A DNA stretch of 64,000 bases from RGIG5612 sp045546255 (GCA_045546255.1 JAZQCK010000035.1:88790-152789); one strand, 5' to 3'; shown: positions 1 through 9,218, counted from the stretch's first letter. Notes: generated by a model from the sequence alone, not told the origin. A program made the numbers and translations.

Positions 1-1
1 A

Positions 2-1153
2 CTGGTAGGCAGAGAGGAGATCCTTGGGAATTTTCTGCGAGGACTGAAAACAGATCCCGGAAGCAAAGAACGGGCAGTGCTCTTCTTAGGGCAAAGAGGG
101 TCTGGGAAAACCGTGCTCCTTTTGGAATTTGCCGATCTCGCCAAAGAAAACGGATTTATTGTAGCGTCTCCAACGATTGTCTCTTCCGGAATGCTGGAGC
201 GTATCGTTGAAAAGATACAGGACGAAGGGGAACAGTTTCTAAGAAACAATCGAAAGAAACTCAGCGGAGGCAGCCTTGGTGCTTTTGGCTTTTCGGTTGG
301 CCTGCAGTTTTCGGAAAAGGAGCAGGAGAAAAAAAGCTTTTCCTATAAGCTTTCAAAGTTATGCGATGCGCTGAATTCAAAAGGAAAAGGGGTGTTAATT
401 CTGATCGATGAGGTGCAGGCTAATAGCCCGGATTTGAAAGAGCTGATCATTGCATATCAGGAAATGGTTGGAAGAGACAGCAATATTGCGCTTGTTCTTG
501 CGGGACTGCCGGGAGCCGTTTCAAGCACTTTGAACGATAAAGTGCTGACCTTTTTAAACAGGGCAAGGAAAACGGAATTAAAAGAACTCAGAATCAGGGA
601 TGTGGATGCTTATTATAAGCAGGCCTTTTCCAAGATGAAGATAAACGTACCTGATTACATGCGAAAAGATCTTTCTGAAGCAACCAAGGGTTCACCGTAT
701 ATGATGCAGTTGCTTGGTCACTATTTGACGCTCTTTGCAGAAGACGGGCAGATTGTTACAGATAAGGATTTTCGTCAAGCGCTCCAGGCTGCAGAAGAAG
801 ACTATATCAACGATATCTGTCGGACGACGCTGCATACACTTTCTGAAACGGATGAAATATTTCTACGGGCAATGGCGCAGGACGATGACATCAGCAAGGT
901 GGCGGATATTGCTGAACGAATGGCTGTTAAAGCAGATTATATTCAAATCTACAAAAGGAGGCTTCTTGATGCGGGGGTGATCGAACAATGCGGTAGAGGA
1001 ATGCTGAGGTTTGCGGTACCGTACTTGAGAGCCTGCCTGCTGGATGATCTAATGCTGGATGAGCAGGAACTGCTAACCACCTATCGAAGTCTGGATTCCA
1101 CCCAGAAAAAGAGGCTGATGACATATTTGAAAAAACTAAGAACTGTTAAGTAG
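2..1153 (+). CDS. AAA-family ATP-binding protein, 5' end cut by window edge
   Basis: The reading frame is open to the first bases of the window, so the gene begins upstream. The codons before position 77 give a typical lead-in (GREEILGNFLRGL) to a Walker A motif, GQRGSGKT, near 95-118. The GTG at 77 lies inside the ATPase core and is not a credible start. A Walker B-type segment, VLILIDEVQ, follows at about 390-420, then an LVLAGLPG segment and a lid region. The last 80 or so residues look like a winged-helix domain. This is the architecture of Orc1/Cdc6-like or archaeal-type STAND ATPases with a DNA-binding tail. The role is not known. The last 8 bases overlap the end of the convergent regulator gene. 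Confidence 0.75.
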   Translation: MVGREEILGNFLRGLKTDPGSKERAVLFLGQRGSGKTVLLLEFADLAKENGFIVASPTIVSSGMLERIVEKIQDEGEQFLRNNRKKLSGGSLGAFGFSVGLQFSEKEQEKKSFSYKLSKLCDALNSKGKGVLILIDEVQANSPDLKELIIAYQEMVGRDSNIALVLAGLPGAVSSTLNDKVLTFLNRARKTELKELRIRDVDAYYKQAFSKMKINVPDYMRKDLSEATKGSPYMMQLLGHYLTLFAEDGQIVTDKDFRQALQAAEEDYINDICRTTLHTLSETDEIFLRAMAQDDDISKVADIAERMAVKADYIQIYKRRLLDAGVIEQCGRGMLRFAVPYLRACLLDDLMLDEQELLTTYRSLDSTQKKRLMTYLKKLRTVK

Positions 1154-2693
1154 GCTTGTGCTCTCTTTCAATAATACTGAAAGTCAGATACAGGTGCAGA
1201 AGATCGTCTCTATTTTCTAATTCGTTATCCGTGATCTCGCGGATCCTCTTCAGCCGATAGATCATTGTGCTTCTTTGAATAAACAAATTTTTTGCTGCCT
1301 GAACAGTGTTCATGCGGCAATCTAAATATACGCGGAGCGTCTCTAAATAGGATGTTCCGTTTTCTTTGTCATACTGTTCCAGACGGTAATAGATTGGTGA
1401 ATAGAGATGGCCGAGATCAGAGTTTTCGGTCAGCATGTTGTAGATGTACTGAAGGGTGTATCTGGAAAACCAGTGGATCCATTCCATTGGCTTTTCGCTC
1501 ATTCCAATTGTAAGGGCCATTTCTGCCTGCCTGTACATGATCTGGAGATTGTAAAAATCGTCCGAGTAGTTACTGATGCCGATGCGAAAGTTGTTTTCCC
1601 TGACAAATAAACTAAGAACATCCGAGAAACTTTCCAGAGAACCGGAACGTGTCTCGTTAATGATCAGGACAATATGATCCTGATAAGGAAAGGCAATTGC
1701 GGAAGGGAAGAGTTCGGAGGCCTCACTTGCGTAGTAATCCAGTGAAGAAATAAATAAGTCATCCGGACTGACATGGATCGAGGCCAGCCGGTAGGAGTTT
1801 GTATATGTCCAGGAGATTCTTTTTAATTCGCTTTCAATTGCCTGGCGATTGGTTTTTCCTGTTTCTAAGGCTTCGGCGAGAAGACGGGAAAGACCGTCCC
1901 CTGGTGCTACGTTCTGAAGAGAAAGTTGGTTGAGGCTTTGGATGAAATGCTGCGAAAGATATTCTAACAGAGCTTCGTCTGTACTTCTAAGCGGACGAAG
2001 GCATTCTGTAATGATCACACGAAAAAGGAAGTGGTCATTCCGAAAAATATTTTTAGCAAGGACGCGGTGCGGGAGCATTTCACCTTCGTAGTAAAATACA
2101 TCTTTCAATTCGGAAATACGCTTATATTCCTTGTCATATTTAAATGCGCTGATAATATCCTCTGGTATTGCAAAATCATCGGAGGGGAGATCAGGCTCCG
2201 GATAGCCGCCATACTTTTTGTTGATCTCATTTTGATAAATGATATGCAGTTCATTATTCATTATGGTAAGACCATTTTCAAAAATATCTGAGGAGATATC
2301 CAGCATTTTTTGATATCTTTGGCGAAGGTGACTGATAAAAGCTGCAGCATATAAACCGTTCTCCCACTCGTCAAAAAGATCAAAAACAGAATTCACCTGC
2401 TTAAAATGAGAAAGCAGAGAAGACTTTTCATTTATCACAAGCAGATGGTCGATTTTATCGGCGGTTCTTTTTGTAAGTGCACCCAGAGAAATGCAGGCAG
2501 TGTTTTTTTCAATCTGTTTTATCCGGTTAAAGTCTTTCGCTTCCCCTATGTATAGTTTGTCCGACTCAAGAATAGATTCTCCTTCGCAAAAAACGGGCCT
2601 GGAAAAGATAAGCGCATCAGACGAAGACTTAAAAAAGCCTATATTTACAATATTTACAAGGCGATCCCTGATAATTTCTAATGATAATTTCAT
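1146..2693 (-). CDS. PucR/CdaR-type transcriptional regulator
   Basis: A 515-residue cytoplasmic regulator. The C-terminal 60 residues carry the PucR-type helix-turn-helix: a segment YLETLRVYLDCRMNTVQAAK, then LFIQRSTMIYRLKRI, the part that reads DNA in this family. The long N-terminal and central part would be the ligand-sensing and GGDEF-like region, but I see no named ligand pocket. The start is fixed by AAAGGAG about 7 bases upstream of the ATG. It is transcribed away from the methyltransferase gene at 2878, and such divergent pairs usually mean the regulator controls its neighbour. That link is inference. Confidence 0.8.
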   Translation of the reverse strand: MKLSLEIIRDRLVNIVNIGFFKSSSDALIFSRPVFCEGESILESDKLYIGEAKDFNRIKQIEKNTACISLGALTKRTADKIDHLLVINEKSSLLSHFKQVNSVFDLFDEWENGLYAAAFISHLRQRYQKMLDISSDIFENGLTIMNNELHIIYQNEINKKYGGYPEPDLPSDDFAIPEDIISAFKYDKEYKRISELKDVFYYEGEMLPHRVLAKNIFRNDHFLFRVIITECLRPLRSTDEALLEYLSQHFIQSLNQLSLQNVAPGDGLSRLLAEALETGKTNRQAIESELKRISWTYTNSYRLASIHVSPDDLFISSLDYYASEASELFPSAIAFPYQDHIVLIINETRSGSLESFSDVLSLFVRENNFRIGISNYSDDFYNLQIMYRQAEMALTIGMSEKPMEWIHWFSRYTLQYIYNMLTENSDLGHLYSPIYYRLEQYDKENGTSYLETLRVYLDCRMNTVQAAKNLFIQRSTMIYRLKRIREITDNELENRDDLLHLYLTFSIIEREHKPT

Positions 2694-2713
2694 AACAAAA
2701 CTCCTTTGGTCAC

Positions 2714-2742
2714 AGTGTACAAATTGAAAGATGAAATGTCAA
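2714..2742 (-). promoter_or_regulatory. Sigma-70-type promoter of the PucR-type regulator gene
   Basis: Read on the minus strand, TTGACA (2742-2737) is followed after exactly 17 bases by TACACT (2719-2714), about 20 bases before the start codon. The divergent intergenic region (2694-2877) also holds a small palindrome GCAGT-GAAG-ACTGC near 2804-2818, a possible operator for the adjacent methyltransferase gene. Confidence 0.65.
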
Positions 2743-2877
2743 TCGGCATGTCGTATTTACGATAGGGGAACTGCAAGGTAGAATTTGTCTGTCAAAAGTG
2801 ATCGGCAGTGAAGACTGCGACTAAAACAGTTTGTAATATTTTAATCATATAGAGAAGAAGCATAGGAGGATTTAAAA

Positions 2878-3933
2878 ATGCCTGAGAACAACGGACCACA
2901 GTTTGATTTTAAAGCAAACTATTTAAATTTTTTGAACCATAAGCCAACCAGTCTTGTGCCAAATGCCTTTGTTGGAAATAAGGTTATGGGATTTGGAGCA
3001 GTCAATGGACCGTCAATTGAAAAAGGCGCACAGTTTGGTGACTGCATGGATGGTTTTGGAATCCGCTGGGAATATCCGGCAACTGGTGACGGAGCAGCAA
3101 TTCCGGCAAATGATGTTTTCGTTCTGGAAGATATCTGTGACTGGAGAGAAGTGGTTAAGATCCCGGATCCGGCTGAGTTTGACTGGAAAGCAGCTTACGC
3201 AATGGAATGCCAGATGATCGGAGAGCCGGACAGAGAGCATGAAGTTGTAGAGTTTGGCTTTGGTAACGGTGTTTATGAGCGCCTTGCAGCTCTTATGGGA
3301 TTTGAAGAAGCTCTTTATTCTATGGCAGCAGAGCCGGAAGAAGTTAATGCACTGTTTGAGGCAATTACGGATTATAAAATTAAAGCGTTGGATTATATTA
3401 TTGACGCATATCATCCGGATACGATCATGTACTATGATGATGTCTGCACAGAGCGTTCACCATTCTTCTCGTTAGATACGTTCCGTGCCATCGTAAAGCC
3501 GCATCACAAACGTTTTGCAGATGAGTGCTGGAAGAGAGGCATTATTCCGATGTATCACTGCTGTGGAAAAGCAGAATCTCTCGTTGAAGATATGATCGAC
3601 ATCGGATGGGCTGTATGGTCTTCCGTTCAGAAAACAAACGATATTGCAAGCCTGATCGAAAAATATGGCGATAAGATCGGATTCTCCGGCGGATATGATT
3701 CCACAGGCCCAGTAAGCCGTCTGGATGCTTCCCAGGAGATGATCGACGCGGAAGTGAAAAGATGCATTGATGAATATGGTAAATATCATAAAGCATATTG
3801 CTTCTTTGGATTCAAATATTCCGGAACTCTTGATCCGGCAAACACGGCAAGAGAAATGGGCAAGATCGTAGAATCCATGATGAGACAGTCATTTGAAAAA
3901 CTGATGAGCGAAATGCCACCACAGCAGGCTTAA
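2878..3933 (+). CDS. Uroporphyrinogen decarboxylase-like (corrinoid) methyltransferase
   Basis: A 351-residue protein with the URO-D/MtaA-type fold. It has an N-terminal RxxYLNFLNHKPTSLVP-like opening, a YYDDVCTERSPFFS strand-loop and the HCCG segment at about residues 223-226. The HxC pattern there, plus a later Cys in AYCFFGF, matches the zinc ligands of the MtaA/MtbA methyltransferases. Family members move methyl groups between a methylated substrate or corrinoid protein and coenzyme M, tetrahydrofolate or another acceptor. No corrinoid protein or activase is next to it, so substrate and partner are unknown. True uroporphyrinogen decarboxylase is less likely, because no other heme genes are nearby. 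An AGGAGG sequence precedes the ATG. Confidence 0.75.
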   Translation: MPENNGPQFDFKANYLNFLNHKPTSLVPNAFVGNKVMGFGAVNGPSIEKGAQFGDCMDGFGIRWEYPATGDGAAIPANDVFVLEDICDWREVVKIPDPAEFDWKAAYAMECQMIGEPDREHEVVEFGFGNGVYERLAALMGFEEALYSMAAEPEEVNALFEAITDYKIKALDYIIDAYHPDTIMYYDDVCTERSPFFSLDTFRAIVKPHHKRFADECWKRGIIPMYHCCGKAESLVEDMIDIGWAVWSSVQKTNDIASLIEKYGDKIGFSGGYDSTGPVSRLDASQEMIDAEVKRCIDEYGKYHKAYCFFGFKYSGTLDPANTAREMGKIVESMMRQSFEKLMSEMPPQQA

Positions 3934-3970
3934 GAAAAGCTGATTATGGGATTGTAGAGGGGATTATATG

Positions 3971-3997
3971 AAAAGAGGGCAGCGAGGCCCTCTTTTT
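3971..3997. terminator. Bidirectional intrinsic terminator
   Basis: A perfect 10-base stem (3971-3980 with 3987-3996) and a 6-base loop, with an A run on the left and a T run on the right. It sits between the convergent methyltransferase gene and the large permease gene and can serve both. Confidence 0.85.
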
Positions 3998-4024
3998 ACG
4001 TATATTTGATTGAAGCTGTTCGCC

Positions 4025-7000
4025 TTACATATCGTTTAGCTTCAAATGTTTTACTTTTCGAAGCGCGATCATATTGATCACGATCGAAAAGACAGCTGTG
4101 ATCACCGCTGCGTAGAGCCAGGGGGAAAAACTGATTCCGTGGAAGAAATACAGAGAATCCTGTTCGAGTGTGCTGATGATGATATTTCCGAGAAGGGATC
4201 CGATTCCAAGCCCTAAGACGATTCCAACGATCGTTGTTAAAACACTTTCCATGGAAACATAACGCAGCACTTCTTTGGTGGTGAAGCCATTGATGCGCAT
4301 GACAACCAGTTCGCGTTTTTTTCTGTTCAGGTACATATTGACCAGATTCAGCAAAACGAAAAATGCCAGCATTCCGGATGCGACGATCAGAACAAGCGTT
4401 ATGATCGTAAGAACCTTGGTCAGCGAGCTGTAATTTTTTTTCACTTCATCTTTTATCGTAACAGTATTGTATCCCGGAATGTCTCCGACAATTGCATCGA
4501 TTTCTTCTTTGTTGAGCTCTGAGAATGTCCAAAGAACATTGTCGACAGGCTCTCTGCCGAATGCTTTTTGGAAGGCTTCCCGCGACATAAAGAAGTTACG
4601 GCCCATTTTGTTATCAAAAATGCCGGAGACTTTTACTTCGCGAGGTGACATATCTGTATCGTAAAACGTGATGAATCCGCCCACTTTATAACCGTTTAGC
4701 TCTGCAAACTTTTTCGGGACGATCACACCTTCGTCATCGAAGGTTAGCTCCTCATCGCCATATGCAGACTTCAGTTCAAAACCGGCTTTGATCATTTCGG
4801 GGTCAGAGCAGTAAAGCTTGGCAAGATGCATGGAGTCTTTCGCTTTATATCCATAATTGCCGACTGCTAAAGGCATTGCGTCAATTCCTTTTTCGCTCAG
4901 AGCTTTAGAGATCTCCTCTTCGGCCTCGGCATTGACGTCGGGCTCAAAAGCAATTTCCTGTTCATATTTCATTTTTACATCGAACTGTTCATCCAGAGCT
5001 TTATTGATGCTGTAGCGGATATGGAACCCGATGACCAGCAAAGTACAGCAGCCGGCAATGCTGATGGTTGTGATCAGCACGCGCCGCCAGTCTGTTGCAA
5101 TATTGCGGAAGATCAATCTGGAATATAGCGAAGAGCCTTTTGTGGAAGTGCTCTTTGAAGCCTTTTTCTTACCCTTAGGCAATTCATATTGCATCAGTTC
5201 TCTTGCTGTCTGTCTGAGCAGATGGATGCAGGCCCAGCAAACAGCTGCGATCGCAAGCAGAATGCCGGCAATGACCACGATTCCAAAAAGACCGGCTTTA
5301 AAACGCGGCAGCACACCCTCTGTCATATAGAAGTTCCGGTATGTGCCGAGGATGATCTTTTGAACCAATGTATATCCAACTGCAGTACCAAGCAGTATGC
5401 CGATCAGAGTAGAGCTTGTTCCAAACAGCAGATATTTCATGAGCACTTCTTTATTGAAAAAGCCCAAAGCTTTTTGCGCACCCACCAGTGTCCGCTGTTC
5501 TCCAATGATACGGCCTAAGGTGACATAGATGACCAGAGCGCCAACCAGGATAAAGACAAGGGCAAAGGTGATTCCCAGCTTAGCCACATTTCCGGAGGAT
5601 TGTTCAACATGGGCAAAGCCGCCGTTTTCTTTTGCACCTAACATGATGAAGTAGCAGTGTGGAAGATCCTCCAGCTGTTTTTTCGCATCTTCTAATTCCG
5701 CCGCACCATCGGCATATTCTGCTTCTGCCTCTTTCAGTTTTTCTTCTGCCTCGTCCAGCTGCTTCTTTCCTTCTTCGAGTTTTAAAACGCCGTCATTATA
5801 TTCTGCCAGCTTTTGTTCGTAGAGCGCTTTGCCTTCGTTTAGCTGTGCAAGGGCAGCGTTAAACTCGGCAAGGCCTGCGTTGTACCGGGCCAATCCTTCG
5901 TCATACTGTGCCTTTTTGCTGTTATATTCTGCAAGGCCGGCATTGTACTGGGAAAGTGCATCGTTATATTTAGCCAGTGCATCATCATACTCGGCTTTTT
6001 TCTCAACATATTCGTTGTGCCCGTCGGTCCATTGTTTCAGTTGTTCACTGACCTGATTATAGAGTGTGACGATTTCGGTTTCTTCTATCCTGGCGATTAC
6101 TTCTTCATATTTATCTGCTTCATCAATCTTTTCAAGGAGCTCTGCGATTGCGTTATAAAGGGCCGTTCTGAACTGATCAACGGAAACGATAGCGGCTTCC
6201 AGATCGATCGTTACTTTCGAATCTTCAACCCCTTCCACGCTTTCAATGACTGCAAATTGATAGATGGATAGGTTTGGATCACTTGCATCATCTACATGTT
6301 TGCTTTCTGCCCACTTGATCTTTGCGGCGTCTTCTTCGCTGATGATCTCTTTAAGGGCGTTTTGCATCTTTTGGCGGACGTCTTCTTTTTTGTCTTCTGC
6401 CGTGTTATAGGCATCGGTTAATGTTTTATTGGCCACGTCCAGCTTGGCTTTTCCATCGTCCAGCTGGGATTTTCCATCCGCTAGCTGAGCAGCCGCTGCA
6501 TCGAGTTTTGCCTTGCCTTCATCCAGTAATGCTTTTGCACTGTCAAGCTGTGCCTTTGCGGCACTCAGTTTGGCAGCATATTCAGCCCGCAGTGCTTCTG
6601 CTGCATTCAGCTGCGCGCCTCCTTCGTCCAACTGTTTTTTTGCTGCCTCCAGCTCTTTCAGACCATCTTCATATTTTTGCTTGTTTGTCTTAAGCAGTTC
6701 AGTGTTTTCGTCCAGCTCTTTTCTGGCATCCGCTAATTTTTGTTCGCCTTCATCAATCTTTTCCTGCATGGAGCTTCGGATGCTGTCTTCCCGTTGTTTT
6801 TGCAGCTCTTCGTTGAGCGGCTCCAGTTTTTTCTTCAACGGGTCTACAATGTTGTGATACTTTTTGCTGAACATGAAACATTCCGAGGCACCTTTTACAC
6901 GGATTTCAGCCTTCATAAAACATCCATCCAGTTTTTCCAAATCGAACGCCTCTTTATTGACCAGCACATATCTGTCGCCGGGAACATAGTTCCGCCTTCC

Positions 7001-7534
7001 GAAATGATCCGGATGGACCACGCTTCCTGTGATCAGAAAATCTTTTCCTGTGAGATAAGAGAGAAGTTCACCTGCAGAGTCTGTCACGCTGATATGGTCT
7101 CCGACAGAAAGAGAAAGTCCACTCATGATTTCTTCTTCAACGACACATTCGTTGCATGTTTGAGGCAGTCTGCCTTCTTTCAGTTCGACTTGATTCAGCT
7201 GTTCCGTAAGAGAAACTACACCCACGCTTTCCTGCAGGTTATCTTTTTTAATGTTTCCGTTAATATAATAAAGGCCTTCTACCAGCTCTACGCCTTCTGT
7301 ATTTTCGAAAGCTTTGATATCCTCTTCGCTTAAAAGAAGCGTAGAGGTGATTTCGATGTCACGGAAATTATGTGCCCTGTAAAACTTATCTGCACTGCTT
7401 CTAAGTGAAAAAGCAGCAAAATTAATGCCCAGGAAGGAAGCAGCTGCCAGTAGGGCGATGATCAGGATCGAAAGATAGGAAACGATCTCTTTTTTGATAT
7501 TTCGAATTGTGTCTTTTAATTGTGTCTTTTTCAT
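4025..7534 (-). CDS. Large FtsX/MacB-type ABC permease with central coiled coil
   Basis: A 1169-residue membrane protein. It has one N-terminal membrane segment (about residues 15-40) and a periplasm- or surface-facing region. A long coiled coil (about residues 250-680) follows, built of alternating KxQLDEGKAxLD and ALAKYNDALxQYNAGLAEYN repeats. Next come three membrane helices, a second extracytoplasmic domain and three final helices of the FtsX type. This is the layout of the big Firmicutes permeases that pair with MacB/LolD-like ATPases. The ATPase gene lies only 4 bases upstream on the same strand. The substrate is unknown; lipoprotein or peptide export and cell-wall signalling are the usual roles of the superfamily. 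The coiled coil could reach across the cell wall. Confidence 0.8.
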   Translation of the reverse strand: MKKTQLKDTIRNIKKEIVSYLSILIIALLAAASFLGINFAAFSLRSSADKFYRAHNFRDIEITSTLLLSEEDIKAFENTEGVELVEGLYYINGNIKKDNLQESVGVVSLTEQLNQVELKEGRLPQTCNECVVEEEIMSGLSLSVGDHISVTDSAGELLSYLTGKDFLITGSVVHPDHFGRRNYVPGDRYVLVNKEAFDLEKLDGCFMKAEIRVKGASECFMFSKKYHNIVDPLKKKLEPLNEELQKQREDSIRSSMQEKIDEGEQKLADARKELDENTELLKTNKQKYEDGLKELEAAKKQLDEGGAQLNAAEALRAEYAAKLSAAKAQLDSAKALLDEGKAKLDAAAAQLADGKSQLDDGKAKLDVANKTLTDAYNTAEDKKEDVRQKMQNALKEIISEEDAAKIKWAESKHVDDASDPNLSIYQFAVIESVEGVEDSKVTIDLEAAIVSVDQFRTALYNAIAELLEKIDEADKYEEVIARIEETEIVTLYNQVSEQLKQWTDGHNEYVEKKAEYDDALAKYNDALSQYNAGLAEYNSKKAQYDEGLARYNAGLAEFNAALAQLNEGKALYEQKLAEYNDGVLKLEEGKKQLDEAEEKLKEAEAEYADGAAELEDAKKQLEDLPHCYFIMLGAKENGGFAHVEQSSGNVAKLGITFALVFILVGALVIYVTLGRIIGEQRTLVGAQKALGFFNKEVLMKYLLFGTSSTLIGILLGTAVGYTLVQKIILGTYRNFYMTEGVLPRFKAGLFGIVVIAGILLAIAAVCWACIHLLRQTARELMQYELPKGKKKASKSTSTKGSSLYSRLIFRNIATDWRRVLITTISIAGCCTLLVIGFHIRYSINKALDEQFDVKMKYEQEIAFEPDVNAEAEEEISKALSEKGIDAMPLAVGNYGYKAKDSMHLAKLYCSDPEMIKAGFELKSAYGDEELTFDDEGVIVPKKFAELNGYKVGGFITFYDTDMSPREVKVSGIFDNKMGRNFFMSREAFQKAFGREPVDNVLWTFSELNKEEIDAIVGDIPGYNTVTIKDEVKKNYSSLTKVLTIITLVLIVASGMLAFFVLLNLVNMYLNRKKRELVVMRINGFTTKEVLRYVSMESVLTTIVGIVLGLGIGSLLGNIIISTLEQDSLYFFHGISFSPWLYAAVITAVFSIVINMIALRKVKHLKLNDM

Positions 7535-7538
7535 TTAT

Positions 7539-8759
7539 CTACCAGGAAAGCTCTGTCGCGGATACCGGATTGAGGTTCCATTTGATACTGGCGATCTTAC
7601 CTGAACGGAGTTTTACAACTCTGTTTGCCATTTTTGCAATTTCTGCATTGTGCGTAACCATGACGACGGTCGTGCCCTGGTTTTTTACAATGTCTTCGAT
7701 GACCTTCAGCACTTCCTGGCCGGTCGCAAAATCGAGTGCGGCTGTCGGCTCGTCTGCAAGGATTACACGAGGTCTTTTTACCAGCGCTCTTGCAATTGCG
7801 ATTCTTTGCTGCTGTCCGCCTGAAAGCTGCGCCGGGAAATTGCCTGCTTTTTCAGCCATTCCAACTTTTCCTAATGCTTCGAGCGAAGACATTGGGTCTT
7901 TTACAAGCTCTGCAATAAATTCCACATTTTCAAGAGCCGTAAGGTTTGGCATGAGATTATACGCCTGAAAGATAAAGCCGACGTACTGTCTGCGGAACAT
8001 TGTCTGTTCAGCATCGGTCGGATGGGAGTAATCTTTTCCTTCAATCAACAAAGTGCCGTCCGTCAGGAAGTCCATCCCACCGATGATATTCATCATTGTG
8101 GATTTACCACAGCCGGATTCTCCCAGTACAACGACAAATTCGTTTTCATAAATATCCAGATCAATGCCCTTAAGAACTCGTGAGATGCCTTCTCCGGAAG
8201 GGAACTCTTTAATGATATTACGGAGGGAGATCAGGACCTTCTTTTCTTCCCCTGTATCTACGATCAGACCTTTTTCTTCGATCGTCATAGCAGCAAGTGC
8301 GGCCATTCTTTCGCAAAGCTGAAGGTCTTCTTCGCTATATAAACTTCCGTCGAGTTTGTTAATGATCTGAATGCAGCCGACGGCATTATGCAGATTGTTT
8401 AAAGGGACACAGATCATCGAGTGGGTCACAAAATCCGGGCTATCAAACACTGTACCTTCAAAGCGCGGATCATTTTCCGCATCTTCGATCTGAATCGAGC
8501 GATTGTTTAGGATGACATCCGCTTCCGTTCCGCTTTCTGCAGAAATGCTGACTCCGGTAATGTCGGTGGGGCCTGTAAAGAACAGGGGGAATAGACGGTC
8601 CGTTTTATCGTCCCGGAACCACAGAATGCCGGCTTCGCTTTTTAAGAACTTGATAATAATTTCCATGCAGCCGCTTAAAGCCTCATCAAGGCTTTCTACT
8701 TCAAGAAGCTGCTCCATGATCTGCCAGATTGCTTTCGTATAACGTGAACTGTTATTCAT
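7539..8759 (-). CDS. GAF domain fused to MacB/LolD-type ABC ATPase
   Basis: A 406-residue cytoplasmic ATPase. Residues about 10-160 read as a GAF sensor domain: an EAGILWFRDD opening, an SICVPL-like MICVPLNN strand, and GCIQIINK near the end. Residues about 175-395 are a complete ABC ATPase with Walker A GESGCGKST, Q-loop FIFQAYNL, signature LSGGQQQR, Walker B VILADEPTAALD and switch His in VMVTHNAE. The ATPase half is closest in pattern to LolD/MacB and FtsE types that drive FtsX-like permeases, fitting the neighbour 4 bases downstream. The GAF domain suggests that activity is gated by a small ligand or redox signal; that is inference. This domain order is unusual for such ATPases. Confidence 0.85.
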   Translation of the reverse strand: MNNSSRYTKAIWQIMEQLLEVESLDEALSGCMEIIIKFLKSEAGILWFRDDKTDRLFPLFFTGPTDITGVSISAESGTEADVILNNRSIQIEDAENDPRFEGTVFDSPDFVTHSMICVPLNNLHNAVGCIQIINKLDGSLYSEEDLQLCERMAALAAMTIEEKGLIVDTGEEKKVLISLRNIIKEFPSGEGISRVLKGIDLDIYENEFVVVLGESGCGKSTMMNIIGGMDFLTDGTLLIEGKDYSHPTDAEQTMFRRQYVGFIFQAYNLMPNLTALENVEFIAELVKDPMSSLEALGKVGMAEKAGNFPAQLSGGQQQRIAIARALVKRPRVILADEPTAALDFATGQEVLKVIEDIVKNQGTTVVMVTHNAEIAKMANRVVKLRSGKIASIKWNLNPVSATELSW

Positions 8760-8969
8760 CTTTGGCTCTTCTTTCCTTTGCTCAGTCTTGCTAGACCTTT
8801 TACCGGGTAAATATTATTCTTCATTGTAACATATTTACCTGTCTTCAGAATCATAAAAGCGAACGAGAACACACAGAAGTTCCATGCGTGTGGAATCACA
8901 TCGGAATATACAACAATATTGCATAAAACGAGAAGAAATGAGGAATATTTATTGAATAAAGTGCATAAA

Positions 8970-8987
8970 CTTGCAGAAATATGCAAG
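8970..8987. promoter_or_regulatory. Possible ArgR operator upstream of argG promoter
   Basis: An 18-base palindrome, CTTGCA-GAAATA-TGCAAG. It has the size and TGCA-centred half sites expected for an ARG box (known consensus TNTGNATWWWWATNCANA). It lies just upstream of the proposed -35 of argG. A looser half-site pair, TGAATAAAGTGCATAA, precedes it at about 8953-8968. No argR gene lies in the window. The rest of the 459-base gap (8760-9218) is AT-rich and I see no gene in it. Confidence 0.45.
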
Positions 8988-8992
8988 AAAAG

Positions 8993-9022
8993 TGTATACA
9001 AATGACGGATTTTGAGTATAAT
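8993..9022 (+). promoter_or_regulatory. Likely argG promoter
   Basis: A consensus TATAAT at 9017-9022 with a weak -35 (TGTATA, 8993-8998) 18 bases upstream. The two palindromes on either side would let a repressor block this promoter. The leader to the argG ATG would be about 190 bases. Confidence 0.5.
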
Positions 9023-9023
9023 G

Positions 9024-9049
9024 GTGAATATTGCAAAAAAAATATTCAC
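9024..9049. promoter_or_regulatory. Perfect palindrome at argG transcription start, ArgR-like
   Basis: GTGAATATT and AATATTCAC (9 bases each) separated by 8 bases. The TGAAT/ATTCA half sites match the Bacillus-type ARG box (TGAATWWWWATTCA), but the spacing is wider than in the consensus. It immediately follows the TATAAT at 9017-9022, where repressor binding would block initiation. Another AT-rich-site regulator is possible. Confidence 0.45.
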
Positions 9050-9218
9050 ATAAAGGCCGAAAAAACTTTGCAATATAAGGGTAAAAGACGTATTATGAAC
9101 AAGATATTGTAAAATTTTATTTCTTTATATTTAAAAAGAATTTTTGGTCAATTTAGTGATAGCGGTATTGAAACAATCAGCACAAGATTGACATCAAAAG
9201 AGAAAGAGGAAAGACATT

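Noticed and set aside
5700..6720. Tandem DNA repeats in the permease gene
   Set aside because: They follow from the coiled-coil protein repeats and are too diverged at DNA level to be a separate repeat array.
6740..7333. 197-residue frame antisense to the large permease
   Set aside because: Mirror frame of the permease's external domain and the start of its coiled coil; no start signal or recognisable domain.
8756..9073. 105-residue minus-strand ORF upstream of the GAF-ABC gene
   Set aside because: It covers the argG promoter and both palindromes, has AT-driven hydrophobic composition and lacks a Shine-Dalgarno sequence.
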